Positions 1 to 6,196 of a DNA stretch of 13,169 nucleotides are shown here, piece after piece. Source of the stretch: Burkholderiales bacterium (GTDB lineage Bacteria > Pseudomonadota > Gammaproteobacteria > Burkholderiales > SG8-41). A program made the translations under genes and the position numbers. Location: the NCBI GenBank assembly GCA_005800795.1, contig SYEN01000234.1, positions 1 through 13,169 of the forward strand. The letters run 5' to 3'. Below the pieces are notes generated by a model. The model saw only the letters and a list, made by a program, of their open reading frames with translations. It was not told the DNA's origin and ran no database searches. Each line of letters starts with the position of its first letter. The stretch's first letter is position 1.

Positions 1-345
1 CGATCAGCAACACGGCCTTGATGCCGGTATCTCGCAGTCCTTGGCTTTCACCAGATCGCCGGTCATGCGGGTGAATTCCAGCAAACCGGGCATTTTCATT
101 TGTGTCAGCGGGCCGATAATTTCGTGCACGTCGCCGCCGGAGCAGAAATTACCCCCCGCGCCGGTAACGACCACGGTCTTCACGTCATCGACGTAATTCA
201 GCGCACGAAAGGTGTCGCGCAGCTCAGCATACGATTCAAACGTAAGCGGGTTTTTGCGCTCCGGGCGATTGAGTGTGACGGTGGCAACTTTGCCCTGCAC
301 TTCCCACTTGAAGTGTTGGGGTTTGAAATCGGCAGCTTTAGGCAT
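1..345 (-). CDS. Enoyl-CoA hydratase/isomerase (crotonase) family protein, partial and frame-disrupted at window edge
   Basis: This is the N-terminal part of a crotonase-fold enzyme, which normally hydrates or isomerises an enoyl-CoA in acyl-CoA degradation. Visible hallmarks are VTLNRPERKNPLTFE (about residues 23-37) and the oxyanion-hole segment TGAGGNFCSGGDVHE (about 61-75). The ATG at 343-345 has a good ribosome binding site, AAAGGA at 355-360, nine bases upstream. The frame stops with TGA at 4-6 after 113 residues, whereas crotonases are usually about 260 residues long. The last dozen residues (after DLVKA, ending ASRPCC) do not look like the family. A neighbouring frame over the last 40 bases stays open to the edge and reads LRDTGIKAVLLI. 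I infer a frameshift, a chimeric contig end or a broken gene near base 40. It lies 133 bases downstream of the BadH-like dehydrogenase, in the same direction, and probably acts in the same pathway. Confidence 0.8.
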
Positions 346-354
346 TTCAAAAAA

Positions 355-360
355 TCCTTT
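355..360 (-). promoter_or_regulatory. Ribosome binding site of the enoyl-CoA hydratase gene
   Basis: On the minus strand AAAGGA lies nine bases before the ATG at 343-345. It is one of the few clear Shine-Dalgarno sequences in the window and supports that start. The upstream stretch, about 361-400, is much more A/T-rich than its surroundings and could hold this gene's own promoter, but I see no convincing -35/-10 pair. Confidence 0.5.
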
Positions 361-404
361 AAAAACAATTACTTAAATAAACATATCGTCTAACACAGAT
401 TTCC

Positions 405-437
405 CGGCCTAAAGCCGATAGCCGATGAACCATCGGC
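405..437. other. Two small adjacent inverted repeats between the dehydrogenase and enoyl-CoA hydratase genes
   Basis: CGGC-CTAAA-GCCG (405-417) and GCCGAT-GAACC-ATCGGC (421-437) can each form a short hairpin with a five-base loop. They lie about 40 bases downstream of the dehydrogenase stop codon. No run of T follows in the minus direction, so a classic intrinsic terminator is not supported. The repeats could weaken read-through or stabilise an mRNA end. Confidence 0.3.
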
Positions 438-478
438 CTGTATCTGCGCTACTCCGCGTCATAGTTTTTGAGGCTGGG

Positions 479-1210
479 TTAATCCTGCATCGTCAACCCG
501 CCACTCACGGAGAGCACCTGCCCGGTGAGGTACGACGCGCGCCCGCTGGCGAAGAAGATGATCGCATCGGCCACCTCCGCCGGCTTGGCAAAACGGCGGA
601 ACGGGATCGCGCGGATCAGCGCCTCGCGCTGCTTCTCCGGTGTGGACATGAGCAGCGGCGTGTCGGTTGGCCCTGGGCACACGCAGTTGATGTTGAGTTT
701 GTAGCGCGCTGTTTCACGTGCCAGCGATTTGGTGAAGGCGATAATGCCTCCCTTGGTGCCGGCGTACACCGCTTCGCCGCCGCTGCCCGCGCGCCCGGCA
801 TCGCTGGCGACGTTCACCACCTTGCCCTCGCCGCGCGAGATCAGTTTCGGCAAAAAGGCATGCACCACGCGCAACGTGCCGGTGTAGTTCAGATCGATCA
901 GCTTGTCCCACAAATCGGGCGTGGTGTTGACGAAGTGCTCGACCTTGCTCCACCCGGCGACGTTGACCACGGCGTCGATGTGATCGGCCTCGGCGTACGC
1001 CCTGTCACGGAATTTATTGACTGAATCGGGGTTGGTCACGTCGAGCGGCACGAACACCGCTTTGTTTGCCGCCGCCGCTTTTTCACCTGCAGCCACGTTA
1101 ATGTCGCCGAAAATGACTTTTGCACCCAGTGCGGTAAAGCCTTCGACCGCAGCCAAGCCGATACCCGATGCGCCGCCGGTCAAGGCGATGGTTTTTCCCT
1201 GAAAGTTCAT
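479..1210 (-). CDS. Short-chain dehydrogenase/reductase, BadH-like 3-hydroxyacyl-CoA dehydrogenase
   Basis: A classical SDR of 243 residues that oxidises a hydroxyl group with NAD(P)+. The Rossmann nucleotide motif TGGASGIG is at residues 11-18. Asp36 after the second strand suggests NAD preference. NVAG is at 83-86, and the catalytic set is Asn108, Ser136, Tyr149 and Lys153. The stretch CPGPTDTPLL (178-187) and the C-terminus GQVLSVSGGLTM (230-241) closely resemble BadH, the 2-hydroxycyclohexanecarboxyl-CoA dehydrogenase of Rhodopseudomonas palustris benzoate catabolism, as I remember that sequence. The substrate is therefore probably a cyclic or branched hydroxyacyl-CoA, but this is an inference. 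The ATG at 1208-1210 lacks a clear ribosome binding site. It is divergent from the acyl-CoA dehydrogenase gene and followed in the same direction by the crotonase gene. Confidence 0.9.
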   Translation of the reverse strand: MNFQGKTIALTGGASGIGLAAVEGFTALGAKVIFGDINVAAGEKAAAANKAVFVPLDVTNPDSVNKFRDRAYAEADHIDAVVNVAGWSKVEHFVNTTPDLWDKLIDLNYTGTLRVVHAFLPKLISRGEGKVVNVASDAGRAGSGGEAVYAGTKGGIIAFTKSLARETARYKLNINCVCPGPTDTPLLMSTPEKQREALIRAIPFRRFAKPAEVADAIIFFASGRASYLTGQVLSVSGGLTMQD

Positions 1211-1317
1211 GATGTTGAGTTGAAGTGAGCTGGTGGAGGAAGCAGAATTTTACTCCCGCTGCCGCTGGTACCCTAGCGCCACTACCAGCATGTGATAAGG
1301 TTTGCGCACGGTGAATC
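1211..1317. promoter_or_regulatory. Divergent intergenic region between the SDR and acyl-CoA dehydrogenase genes
   Basis: The 107 bases between two divergent start codons must contain the promoters for both genes if these are not read through from elsewhere. On the minus strand a TAAAAT hexamer around 1247-1252 is a possible -10 element for the dehydrogenase gene. On the plus strand TGTGATAAGG (1291-1300) is a possible extended -10 for the acyl-CoA dehydrogenase gene. No good -35 accompanies either, so the assignment is weak. Confidence 0.3.
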
Positions 1318-2487
1318 ATGACGACAATACAAAATCAATTCCTTGAGTGGCCCTTCTTCGATGACGCCCATCGCGATTACGCGGCGCGTTTCGAAGCCTG
1401 GGTGGCGGCGCATCACGACCCGCTGGCGTGCGCAGGCCAAACAGAAACCGAAGCCGTCAGGGCGCAAGCCCGCCTGTTGGGCGCGGGCGGCTGGTTGCAG
1501 GCGCTGCTGCCCGCGAGTCTCGGTGGCTCACGTGAGAAAGTCGATGTGCGCACGCTGTGTCTGACTCGCGATATCCTCGCGCGCGTATCCGGTCTTGCCG
1601 ACTGCACGTTCGCGATGCAGGGACTGGGCGCAGTGCCGATCGTGCTGTTCGGCACCCCGGCGCAGCAGCGGCAATATTTGCCGCGCATGGCGGATGGCAC
1701 TTGCATCACCGGCTTTTGCCTGTCGGAGACCGAAGCCGGCTCTGATGTCTCCGCGTTGCAAACCGGTGCGAAGCGCGAGGGCGACCGCTACGTGCTGAAC
1801 GGGCGTAAAACGTGGATATCGAACGCAGGCGTCGGGCACACCTTCGTGGTCTTCGCCCGCACCGGTGAAGCACCGGGTGCGAGGGGGTTGTCTGCCTTCG
1901 TGGTGGACGCCGATACCCCCGGATTTTCCGTGCCGCAATCCATCGAAGTCGTCGCGCCACACGTCATCGGCACCGTGGCGTTTGACGATTGCCGCGTGCC
2001 CGCGAGTTGCATGCTCGGCCAACCCGGTGAAGGCTTCAAGGTGGCGATGGCGACCCTTGACGTCATGCGCTCGACCGTTGGTGCGGCGGCGCTCGGCTTC
2101 GCGCGGCGTGCGCTGGCCGAAGCCACCGCTCACGTGCGCACGCGCAAGGTGTTTGGCCAGGCGCTGGCCCAGTTTCAGGCCACGCAAATGCGCATCGCCG
2201 ACATGGCGCTCGACGTGGAAACTGCCGCGCTGCTGGTCTATCGCGCAGCGTGGACTAAAGATACCTTGCGTGACCGCGTCACCCTTGAAGCCTCGATGGC
2301 CAAGTTGCATGCCACCGAAGCCGCGCAACGCGTCATCGATTCGGCGGTACAGTTACTCGGTGGGCTGGGTGTCACCGCCGGCAGCACGGTGGAGCGGCTC
2401 TACCGCGAAATACGTCCGCTGCGGATTTATGAAGGCACCAGCGAGATCCAAAAACTGATTATTGGGGGGCAGGTGCTGGGAAAGTAA
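1318..2487 (+). CDS. Acyl-CoA dehydrogenase family protein
   Basis: This FAD-dependent enzyme introduces the alpha,beta double bond into an acyl-CoA and passes electrons to an electron-transfer flavoprotein. It has 389 residues, a normal family length. The first family signature is FCLSETEAGSDV (133-144), followed by KTWISNAG (164-171) in the middle beta domain. The C-terminal helical domain ends with YREIRPLRIYEGTSEIQ (362-378). Glu372 in YEGT sits where the catalytic base of medium-chain-type enzymes lies. The ATG at 1318 is the first good start; the ribosome binding site is weak. It is the only convincing plus-strand gene here and is divergent from the BadH-like dehydrogenase, which with the crotonase would supply the following steps. 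Substrate chain type cannot be told from sequence. It converges on the PPK2 gene with only 27 bases between the stops. Confidence 0.92.
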   Translation: MTTIQNQFLEWPFFDDAHRDYAARFEAWVAAHHDPLACAGQTETEAVRAQARLLGAGGWLQALLPASLGGSREKVDVRTLCLTRDILARVSGLADCTFAMQGLGAVPIVLFGTPAQQRQYLPRMADGTCITGFCLSETEAGSDVSALQTGAKREGDRYVLNGRKTWISNAGVGHTFVVFARTGEAPGARGLSAFVVDADTPGFSVPQSIEVVAPHVIGTVAFDDCRVPASCMLGQPGEGFKVAMATLDVMRSTVGAAALGFARRALAEATAHVRTRKVFGQALAQFQATQMRIADMALDVETAALLVYRAAWTKDTLRDRVTLEASMAKLHATEAAQRVIDSAVQLLGGLGVTAGSTVERLYREIRPLRIYEGTSEIQKLIIGGQVLGK

Positions 2488-2514
2488 CCCGGCGTTTGTG
2501 ACCGGTGCGGACAC

Positions 2515-3615
2515 TCAGGATTTATCGCCCACGCGCTTTAACCCTGCTTCTATGGCAGCTACCAGTGTCTTGAGCACCTTGATCCGCGCAAAGTACTTGT
2601 TGTTGGCCTCGACCAGTGTCCAGGGCGCCGCGGTGGTCGAGGTGCGATCCACCATGTCGGCGACGGCCGCTTCGTAGTCGTTCCACTTCTTGCGGTTGCG
2701 CCAGTCTTCGTCGATGATCTTGAAGCGTTTAAAGCTCACCTGCTCACGCTCCTTGAATCGTTTATGCTGTTCTTCCTTGCTTATGGCAAGCCAGAATTTC
2801 ACCAGCACCACGTTGTGCGCCATCAATTGCTGCTCGAATTCGTTGATTTCGCCATAGGCGCGCATCCAGTCCACTTCGCTGCAGAATTTTTCCACACGCT
2901 CGACCAGCACCCGGCCGTACCAGGTACGGTCAAAAATGGTGAAAGTGCCGTGGCGCGGCACATGCCGCCAGAAGCGCCACAGATACGGCTGCGCGCGTTC
3001 TTCCTGGGTGGGCGCAGCGATGGAAACGTTTTTGTAGAAGCGGGCGTCGAGCGCCCCGGTCACACGACGGATCGCTCCGCCCTTGCCGGCGGCGTCGTTG
3101 CCCTCGAAGGCGGCGACAACCGACAGTGACTTGAAGCGCTTGTCGCGCGTGAGCAGATTCAGCCGCCCCTGCCATTTGTCGAGTTCGCGCACATACGTTT
3201 TGCGCGTCATCTCGTGGTCGAGTTTAAGGGTGTGCAGCACGTTCAGATCGGTCGCCGACGTGGATAAAGCGCGCACGCGCAGTGCAGCCTTGGCGGGCGT
3301 GGCCGATTTGGCGGGTTTGGCATCCAGCCGGGCGCGCAACGCGTCAAGCAAATGACGCCCGGCGGCAAGTGCACGATACTCGGGATCCGCGCCCGGCACC
3401 ACGATCCATGGCGCTTCGCCGGTGGAGGTATCGCGCAAAAACGGCTCGCACACTTTGACGAACCGGTCGTATTGCTTGAAGTATTTCCATTCCAGATCCG
3501 TCACACGCCACGCGGTTTTGGGGTCTTTTTCCAGCGAGCGCAGGCGTTTTTTCTGCTGGTCTTTGGACAGATGAAACCACAATTTCACCAGCAGCACGCC
3601 TTCGTCGGCGAGCAT
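2515..3615 (-). CDS. C-terminal PPK2 domain open reading frame downstream of the internal TAG
   Basis: An uninterrupted 366-codon frame follows the TAG, with its first ATG at 3613-3615, 20 codons beyond it. It keeps the tail of domain 1 (LVKLWFHLSKDQQKKR) and all of domain 2: Walker A EGNDAAGKGG at residues 150-159, FDRTWYGRVLVERV at 218-231, and LVKFWLAISKEEQ at 251-263. Reinitiation here could in principle yield a working catalytic domain. I see no strong ribosome binding site before this ATG, so this remains a possibility only. Confidence 0.6.
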   Translation of the reverse strand: MLADEGVLLVKLWFHLSKDQQKKRLRSLEKDPKTAWRVTDLEWKYFKQYDRFVKVCEPFLRDTSTGEAPWIVVPGADPEYRALAAGRHLLDALRARLDAKPAKSATPAKAALRVRALSTSATDLNVLHTLKLDHEMTRKTYVRELDKWQGRLNLLTRDKRFKSLSVVAAFEGNDAAGKGGAIRRVTGALDARFYKNVSIAAPTQEERAQPYLWRFWRHVPRHGTFTIFDRTWYGRVLVERVEKFCSEVDWMRAYGEINEFEQQLMAHNVVLVKFWLAISKEEQHKRFKEREQVSFKRFKIIDEDWRNRKKWNDYEAAVADMVDRTSTTAAPWTLVEANNKYFARIKVLKTLVAAIEAGLKRVGDKS

Positions 3616-3675
3616 TTTTTCCAGCCGCTGGATCTCACCGACATACTGCGCGAGCCCCTGTTTCGAGATATCGCC

Positions 3676-4029
3676 CTACACACGCAGCACCAGCGGCACG
3701 CTATGCCACGCGCCGAAGAAAATGCCGATCGACCCCTTGGGTGGCAGCGCGCGCCAGTACCGCCACATCAGCGGTCGCGCGCGCTCTTCGTCGTTAAGAT
3801 CAGCAAATGCGTGCGTGTGGATGTGGCGCGGATCCATCCACTCATTGAGCAGGTTGACCGTTTCGCCCTTGCCCGCGCCTTCGACCCCGGCGAGAAGAAT
3901 AACTACTGGAAAGCCGCCGTTCTCCTTCAGATCGTACTGCGCATTGAGCAGCGCCTCCCGCAGCTTGTGCTCCTCGCGCGCGTAGGTTTCCTTGTCTACG
4001 CGATGGTCGAGATTGGCGGAGTCGAACAT
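3676..4029 (-). CDS. N-terminal fragment of the PPK2 gene, up to the internal TAG
   Basis: If the TAG at 3676-3678 is real, ribosomes starting at 4029 make only 117 residues. These contain the first-domain Walker A (GVEGAGKGE) and NEWMDPRHI, ending shortly after GIFFGAWHSVP. This piece lacks the lid and Walker B equivalents and is very unlikely to have activity alone. Confidence 0.5.
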   Translation of the reverse strand: MFDSANLDHRVDKETYAREEHKLREALLNAQYDLKENGGFPVVILLAGVEGAGKGETVNLLNEWMDPRHIHTHAFADLNDEERARPLMWRYWRALPPKGSIGIFFGAWHSVPLVLRV

Positions 4030-4034
4030 GGTCA

Positions 4035-4040
4035 TCCTTT
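4035..4040 (-). promoter_or_regulatory. Ribosome binding site that decides the PPK2 start
   Basis: AAAGGA on the minus strand begins at the last base of the upstream Cfa-like gene's TGA. It overlaps the ATG at 4033-4035 but stands five bases from the ATG at 4027-4029. The second ATG is therefore the likely start. Confidence 0.6.
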
Positions 4041-5341
4041 CAGGCGTCTTGAAGTAAAGGGTGCAACGGGGGCGTCAGAGGTGTCAGACGGCTCTGCGGT
4101 TTGACCAGCAACATCTGCGCATCGCCAATCACACGCTCAAGGAAGCCGGCCTCGCAATAGCACAGATAAAATTCCCACATACGGATGAACGCTTCAGGGT
4201 AGCCGAGTGCGCGCACGCGATCCAGCTTTGCGCTGAAATTGTCAAACCAGCGGCGCAGTGTGGTGGCGTAATGCGGGCCGATGTCTTCCAGATGCGTGAG
4301 CCGCAGGTCGGTCGCGCGTGCCAGCGACGCGCTGATGGCGGTAACAGACGGAATGCAACTGCCGGGTAAAATATAGCGCTGGATAAAATCAACGCTGTTC
4401 TTCGCCGCCTCGTAGCGTTGATCGGCGATGGTGATTGCCTGCAGCAGCATCGCGCCGTCGGGCTTCAGCAAGCGGCTGCACTGGCCGAAGTAAGTGTCGT
4501 AGTACTGATACCCCACCGCCTCGATCATTTCTATCGATACCAGTTTGTCGTATTGACCCGTCAAGTCACGGTAATCCGTCAGCAGCAGTTCAATCTGCGA
4601 TGACAGCCCGGCACTTTTAATGCGTTCGTGCGCCAGCGCATGCTGCGAGGGCGAGATCGTGGTGGTGGTGACATGGCAGCCGAAATGCCTCGCGGCATGC
4701 ATTGCGAAGCCGCCCCAGCCGGTGCCGATTTCGATCACGCGGTCACCGGGTTGGAGAGCGAGCTTGCGACAAATGCGGTCTAGCTTCGCCGTGGAGGCCT
4801 CTTCCAGCGTCATGCCCGCGTGTTCAAACACCGCAGCCGAATACATCATCGTCGGGTCGAGAAACAACTGAAAGAAATCGTTGCCCAGATCATAATGCGC
4901 CCGGATGTTGCGGCTGCTGCCGCTACGCGTATTGCGCGCCGTCCAGTGCAGTATTTTTTGCAGCGGCGCGGCAAAGCGTGCAAGGCCCGTCTCCATGCCG
5001 TCGAGCACGGCGCGGTTTTGCAGCAGGATGCGCATGGCCGCCGTAAGATCATCGACGCGCCAGTAGCCCTGCATATAAGCCTCGCCCGCGCCGATGGAGC
5101 CGCCGAACGCGATCTCGCTGTAAAAACGCGCATCGAGCACTTCTACCGTGGCACTTAAAGGGTTGCCATCCGTCGGCCGGCCGTAGACCTCTTCACGCGC
5201 GCCATCGCGCAACGTGAGTACGCCGTGCTGCAGCCCCGCCAGCCGCTGGCGCACGGCGTTTGCCGCAACGCCGTCCAGAAAATGCGGTTTGGGCGCGACG
5301 GGGCTGATGAGTGTGGGAACTTCTTTGGCAGCAGGACGCAT
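4040..5341 (-). CDS. cfa: Cyclopropane-fatty-acyl-phospholipid synthase family methyltransferase
   Basis: This SAM-dependent enzyme of 433 residues acts on unsaturated acyl chains of membrane phospholipids. Family landmarks are HYDLGNDFF (149-157), MMYSAAVF (165-172), the SAM motif VIEIGTGWGGFA (202-213), LLTDYRDL (253-260), the segment EMIEAVG (271-277) and GPHYATTL (355-362). Compared with E. coli Cfa as I recall it, the five bicarbonate-binding residues Cys139, Glu239, His266, Ile268 and Tyr317 fall at Ala169, Glu274, Gln301, Ile303 and Tyr358. Two of the five are replaced. The enzyme may therefore methylate without closing a cyclopropane ring, so the symbol marks family only. It starts 27 bases after the DUF1365 stop, across an A/T-rich spacer without a clear ribosome binding site, and is followed after 10 bases by the PPK2 gene. 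Confidence 0.9.
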   Translation of the reverse strand: MRPAAKEVPTLISPVAPKPHFLDGVAANAVRQRLAGLQHGVLTLRDGAREEVYGRPTDGNPLSATVEVLDARFYSEIAFGGSIGAGEAYMQGYWRVDDLTAAMRILLQNRAVLDGMETGLARFAAPLQKILHWTARNTRSGSSRNIRAHYDLGNDFFQLFLDPTMMYSAAVFEHAGMTLEEASTAKLDRICRKLALQPGDRVIEIGTGWGGFAMHAARHFGCHVTTTTISPSQHALAHERIKSAGLSSQIELLLTDYRDLTGQYDKLVSIEMIEAVGYQYYDTYFGQCSRLLKPDGAMLLQAITIADQRYEAAKNSVDFIQRYILPGSCIPSVTAISASLARATDLRLTHLEDIGPHYATTLRRWFDNFSAKLDRVRALGYPEAFIRMWEFYLCYCEAGFLERVIGDAQMLLVKPQSRLTPLTPPLHPLLQDA

Positions 5342-5342
5342 C

Positions 5343-5370
5343 TAAGTATTTGTTTTTATTGATTATTTTT
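5343..5370 (-). repeat. A/T-rich 28-base element upstream of the Cfa-like gene, similar to 8895-8922
   Basis: Read on the minus strand it is AAAAATA, seven variable bases, then AAAACAAATACTTA. The same 7+7+14 arrangement with identical outer blocks recurs at 8895-8922, and a 13-of-14 match to the long block is at 362-375 on the plus strand. Here it fills the spacer before the Cfa-like start codon. It could be a regulator or RNA-binding site, or chance within A/T-rich sequence. Confidence 0.35.
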
Positions 5371-6196
5371 ATATCTTGGGCGCGGTTGATTTCAGCTTTG
5401 CCGGGTGCGTGTGCACCGGCACACGCTTTAGCCACAATCTTAGCGCCTGCCAGTGTATTGCCGCGACCACCTGCGCGGTCATCATGGGAAAGCGCAGCAA
5501 CACGCCCGCAAGCCGTGCGCCAGTGATAGGGGTGCGCCCAAGACGCAGCGTTGCATCGAAGATTTTCTGCGGGCGTTCATCCGCTGGTGACGTTGCGTGT
5601 TGCGCCAGCGCCATGTGCACATTCAGTGTCTCACCCGGCTGCGAAAAGCCCCACGTGTAATCCAGATTCATCGGCATGAACGGAGACACGTGAAACACTT
5701 TCGCGCTCTGGTAACGATGGTAACGCTGGTAACGGGGATGGCGCTGAGGGCGCGCTGAGTGCGCTTCACCATCGGGCCGGTTCAGCACATAACAATGCCG
5801 TTCGCCCCACGGCGTGTTGTTGACTTCAGCCACCACGCACTCGACGGTTTTGTCCGCCGCATCGAAACAGTAATAAAAACTCACCGGGTTAAAGCAGTGG
5901 CCGAAATAACGCAAATGCGTGAGCAGCCGTATCGGGCCCGCCGGGCGTGTGCCGGTTTCCTGCTGCACCAGATCACGCACGGCCTCGTCGAGCCGAACGG
6001 CGGGGTCGCCCAGATGATCGGCGCGGTCAAATCGCGCCAGCGCCCACTGCTGCGTTGACCACAGCCATCGCCCGCGAAACACCACGTCGAGTTCCGCTAG
6101 ATCGAGATACACCATGAACAGCGGATAGCGAAAGGCATGCGCGTGCGGTGCAAAGCGCCGGTGCCTAAGCCACCCGCGATAGAGGGCGCTGTGCAT
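5369..6196 (-). CDS. DUF1365 family protein (lipid-modification cluster protein)
   Basis: DUF1365 proteins are of unproven biochemical function and are typically encoded beside FAD-dependent amine-oxidase-like proteins and Cfa homologues, as here. The 275-residue product shows the family blocks HSALYRGWLRHRRFAP (2-17), HAFRYPLFMVYLDL (20-33), RYFGHCFNPVSFYYCFD (96-112), NNTPWGERHCYVL (126-138) and KVFHVSPFMPMNLDY (166-180). Several conserved His and Cys residues could suit metal or redox chemistry; that is inference. I chose the ATG at 6194-6196 because the family begins at this point and AGCAGG lies six bases upstream. A TTG at 6209-6211 would add five residues. The gene overlaps the end of the FAD oxidoreductase gene by 32 bases. 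A short RYQ/RYH tandem repeat (155-163) sits in the linker before KVFHVSPF. Confidence 0.88.
   Translation of the reverse strand: MHSALYRGWLRHRRFAPHAHAFRYPLFMVYLDLAELDVVFRGRWLWSTQQWALARFDRADHLGDPAVRLDEAVRDLVQQETGTRPAGPIRLLTHLRYFGHCFNPVSFYYCFDAADKTVECVVAEVNNTPWGERHCYVLNRPDGEAHSARPQRHPRYQRYHRYQSAKVFHVSPFMPMNLDYTWGFSQPGETLNVHMALAQHATSPADERPQKIFDATLRLGRTPITGARLAGVLLRFPMMTAQVVAAIHWQALRLWLKRVPVHTHPAKLKSTAPKI
5709..5735. repeat. Three tandem copies of a 9-base unit inside the DUF1365 gene
   Basis: TGGTAACGA, TGGTAACGC and TGGTAACGG follow each other without gaps. On the minus strand they encode the run RYQRYHRYQ in the linker just before KVFHVSPF. Because the unit is three codons long, changes in copy number would stay in frame. 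Confidence 0.7.

Larger units (their letters stand above)
2515..4029 (-). pseudogene. pap: Polyphosphate:AMP phosphotransferase (two-domain PPK2), interrupted by an in-frame TAG at codon 118
   Basis: The family transfers phosphate from polyphosphate to AMP, giving ADP. Without the TAG at 3676-3678 the frame would be about 504 residues, the usual length for tandem-domain PPK2 proteins. The first domain has Walker A GVEGAGKGE (about 48-56). The second has EGNDAAGKGG (about 288-298) and FDRTWYGRVLVERV, the more canonical active site; in characterised two-domain members the C-terminal domain is the catalytic one. Sequence on both sides of the stop fits the family without a frame change (RV-stop-GDISKQG), so one base substitution, probably from a Tyr codon, or a base-calling error explains it. 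The start is set at 4027-4029, not the ATG at 4033-4035, because AAAGGA (4035-4040) is five bases before the former but overlaps the latter, and MFDSA..DHRVDKETY matches the family's usual N-terminus. It follows the Cfa-like gene by 10 bases, so it is probably the last gene of that operon. Confidence 0.85.

Noticed and set aside
421..437. Hairpin GCCGAT-GAACC-ATCGGC as an intrinsic terminator.
   Set aside because: No U-tract follows in the direction of transcription, so it is listed only as an inverted repeat.
1528..2328. A 266-codon minus-strand open frame inside the acyl-CoA dehydrogenase gene.
   Set aside because: It is His, Arg and Gly rich without domains and lies fully antisense to a complete, motif-bearing dehydrogenase.
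2488..2514. A terminator between the convergent acyl-CoA dehydrogenase and PPK2 genes.
   Set aside because: The 27-base gap holds only a short ACCGGT palindrome and no usable stem with a T-run.
3676..3678. The PPK2 TAG as a pyrrolysine codon.
   Set aside because: Pyrrolysine is not expected in PPK2 enzymes or in this kind of bacterium, and no downstream insertion-type structure or pyl gene is visible; mutation or sequencing error is simpler.
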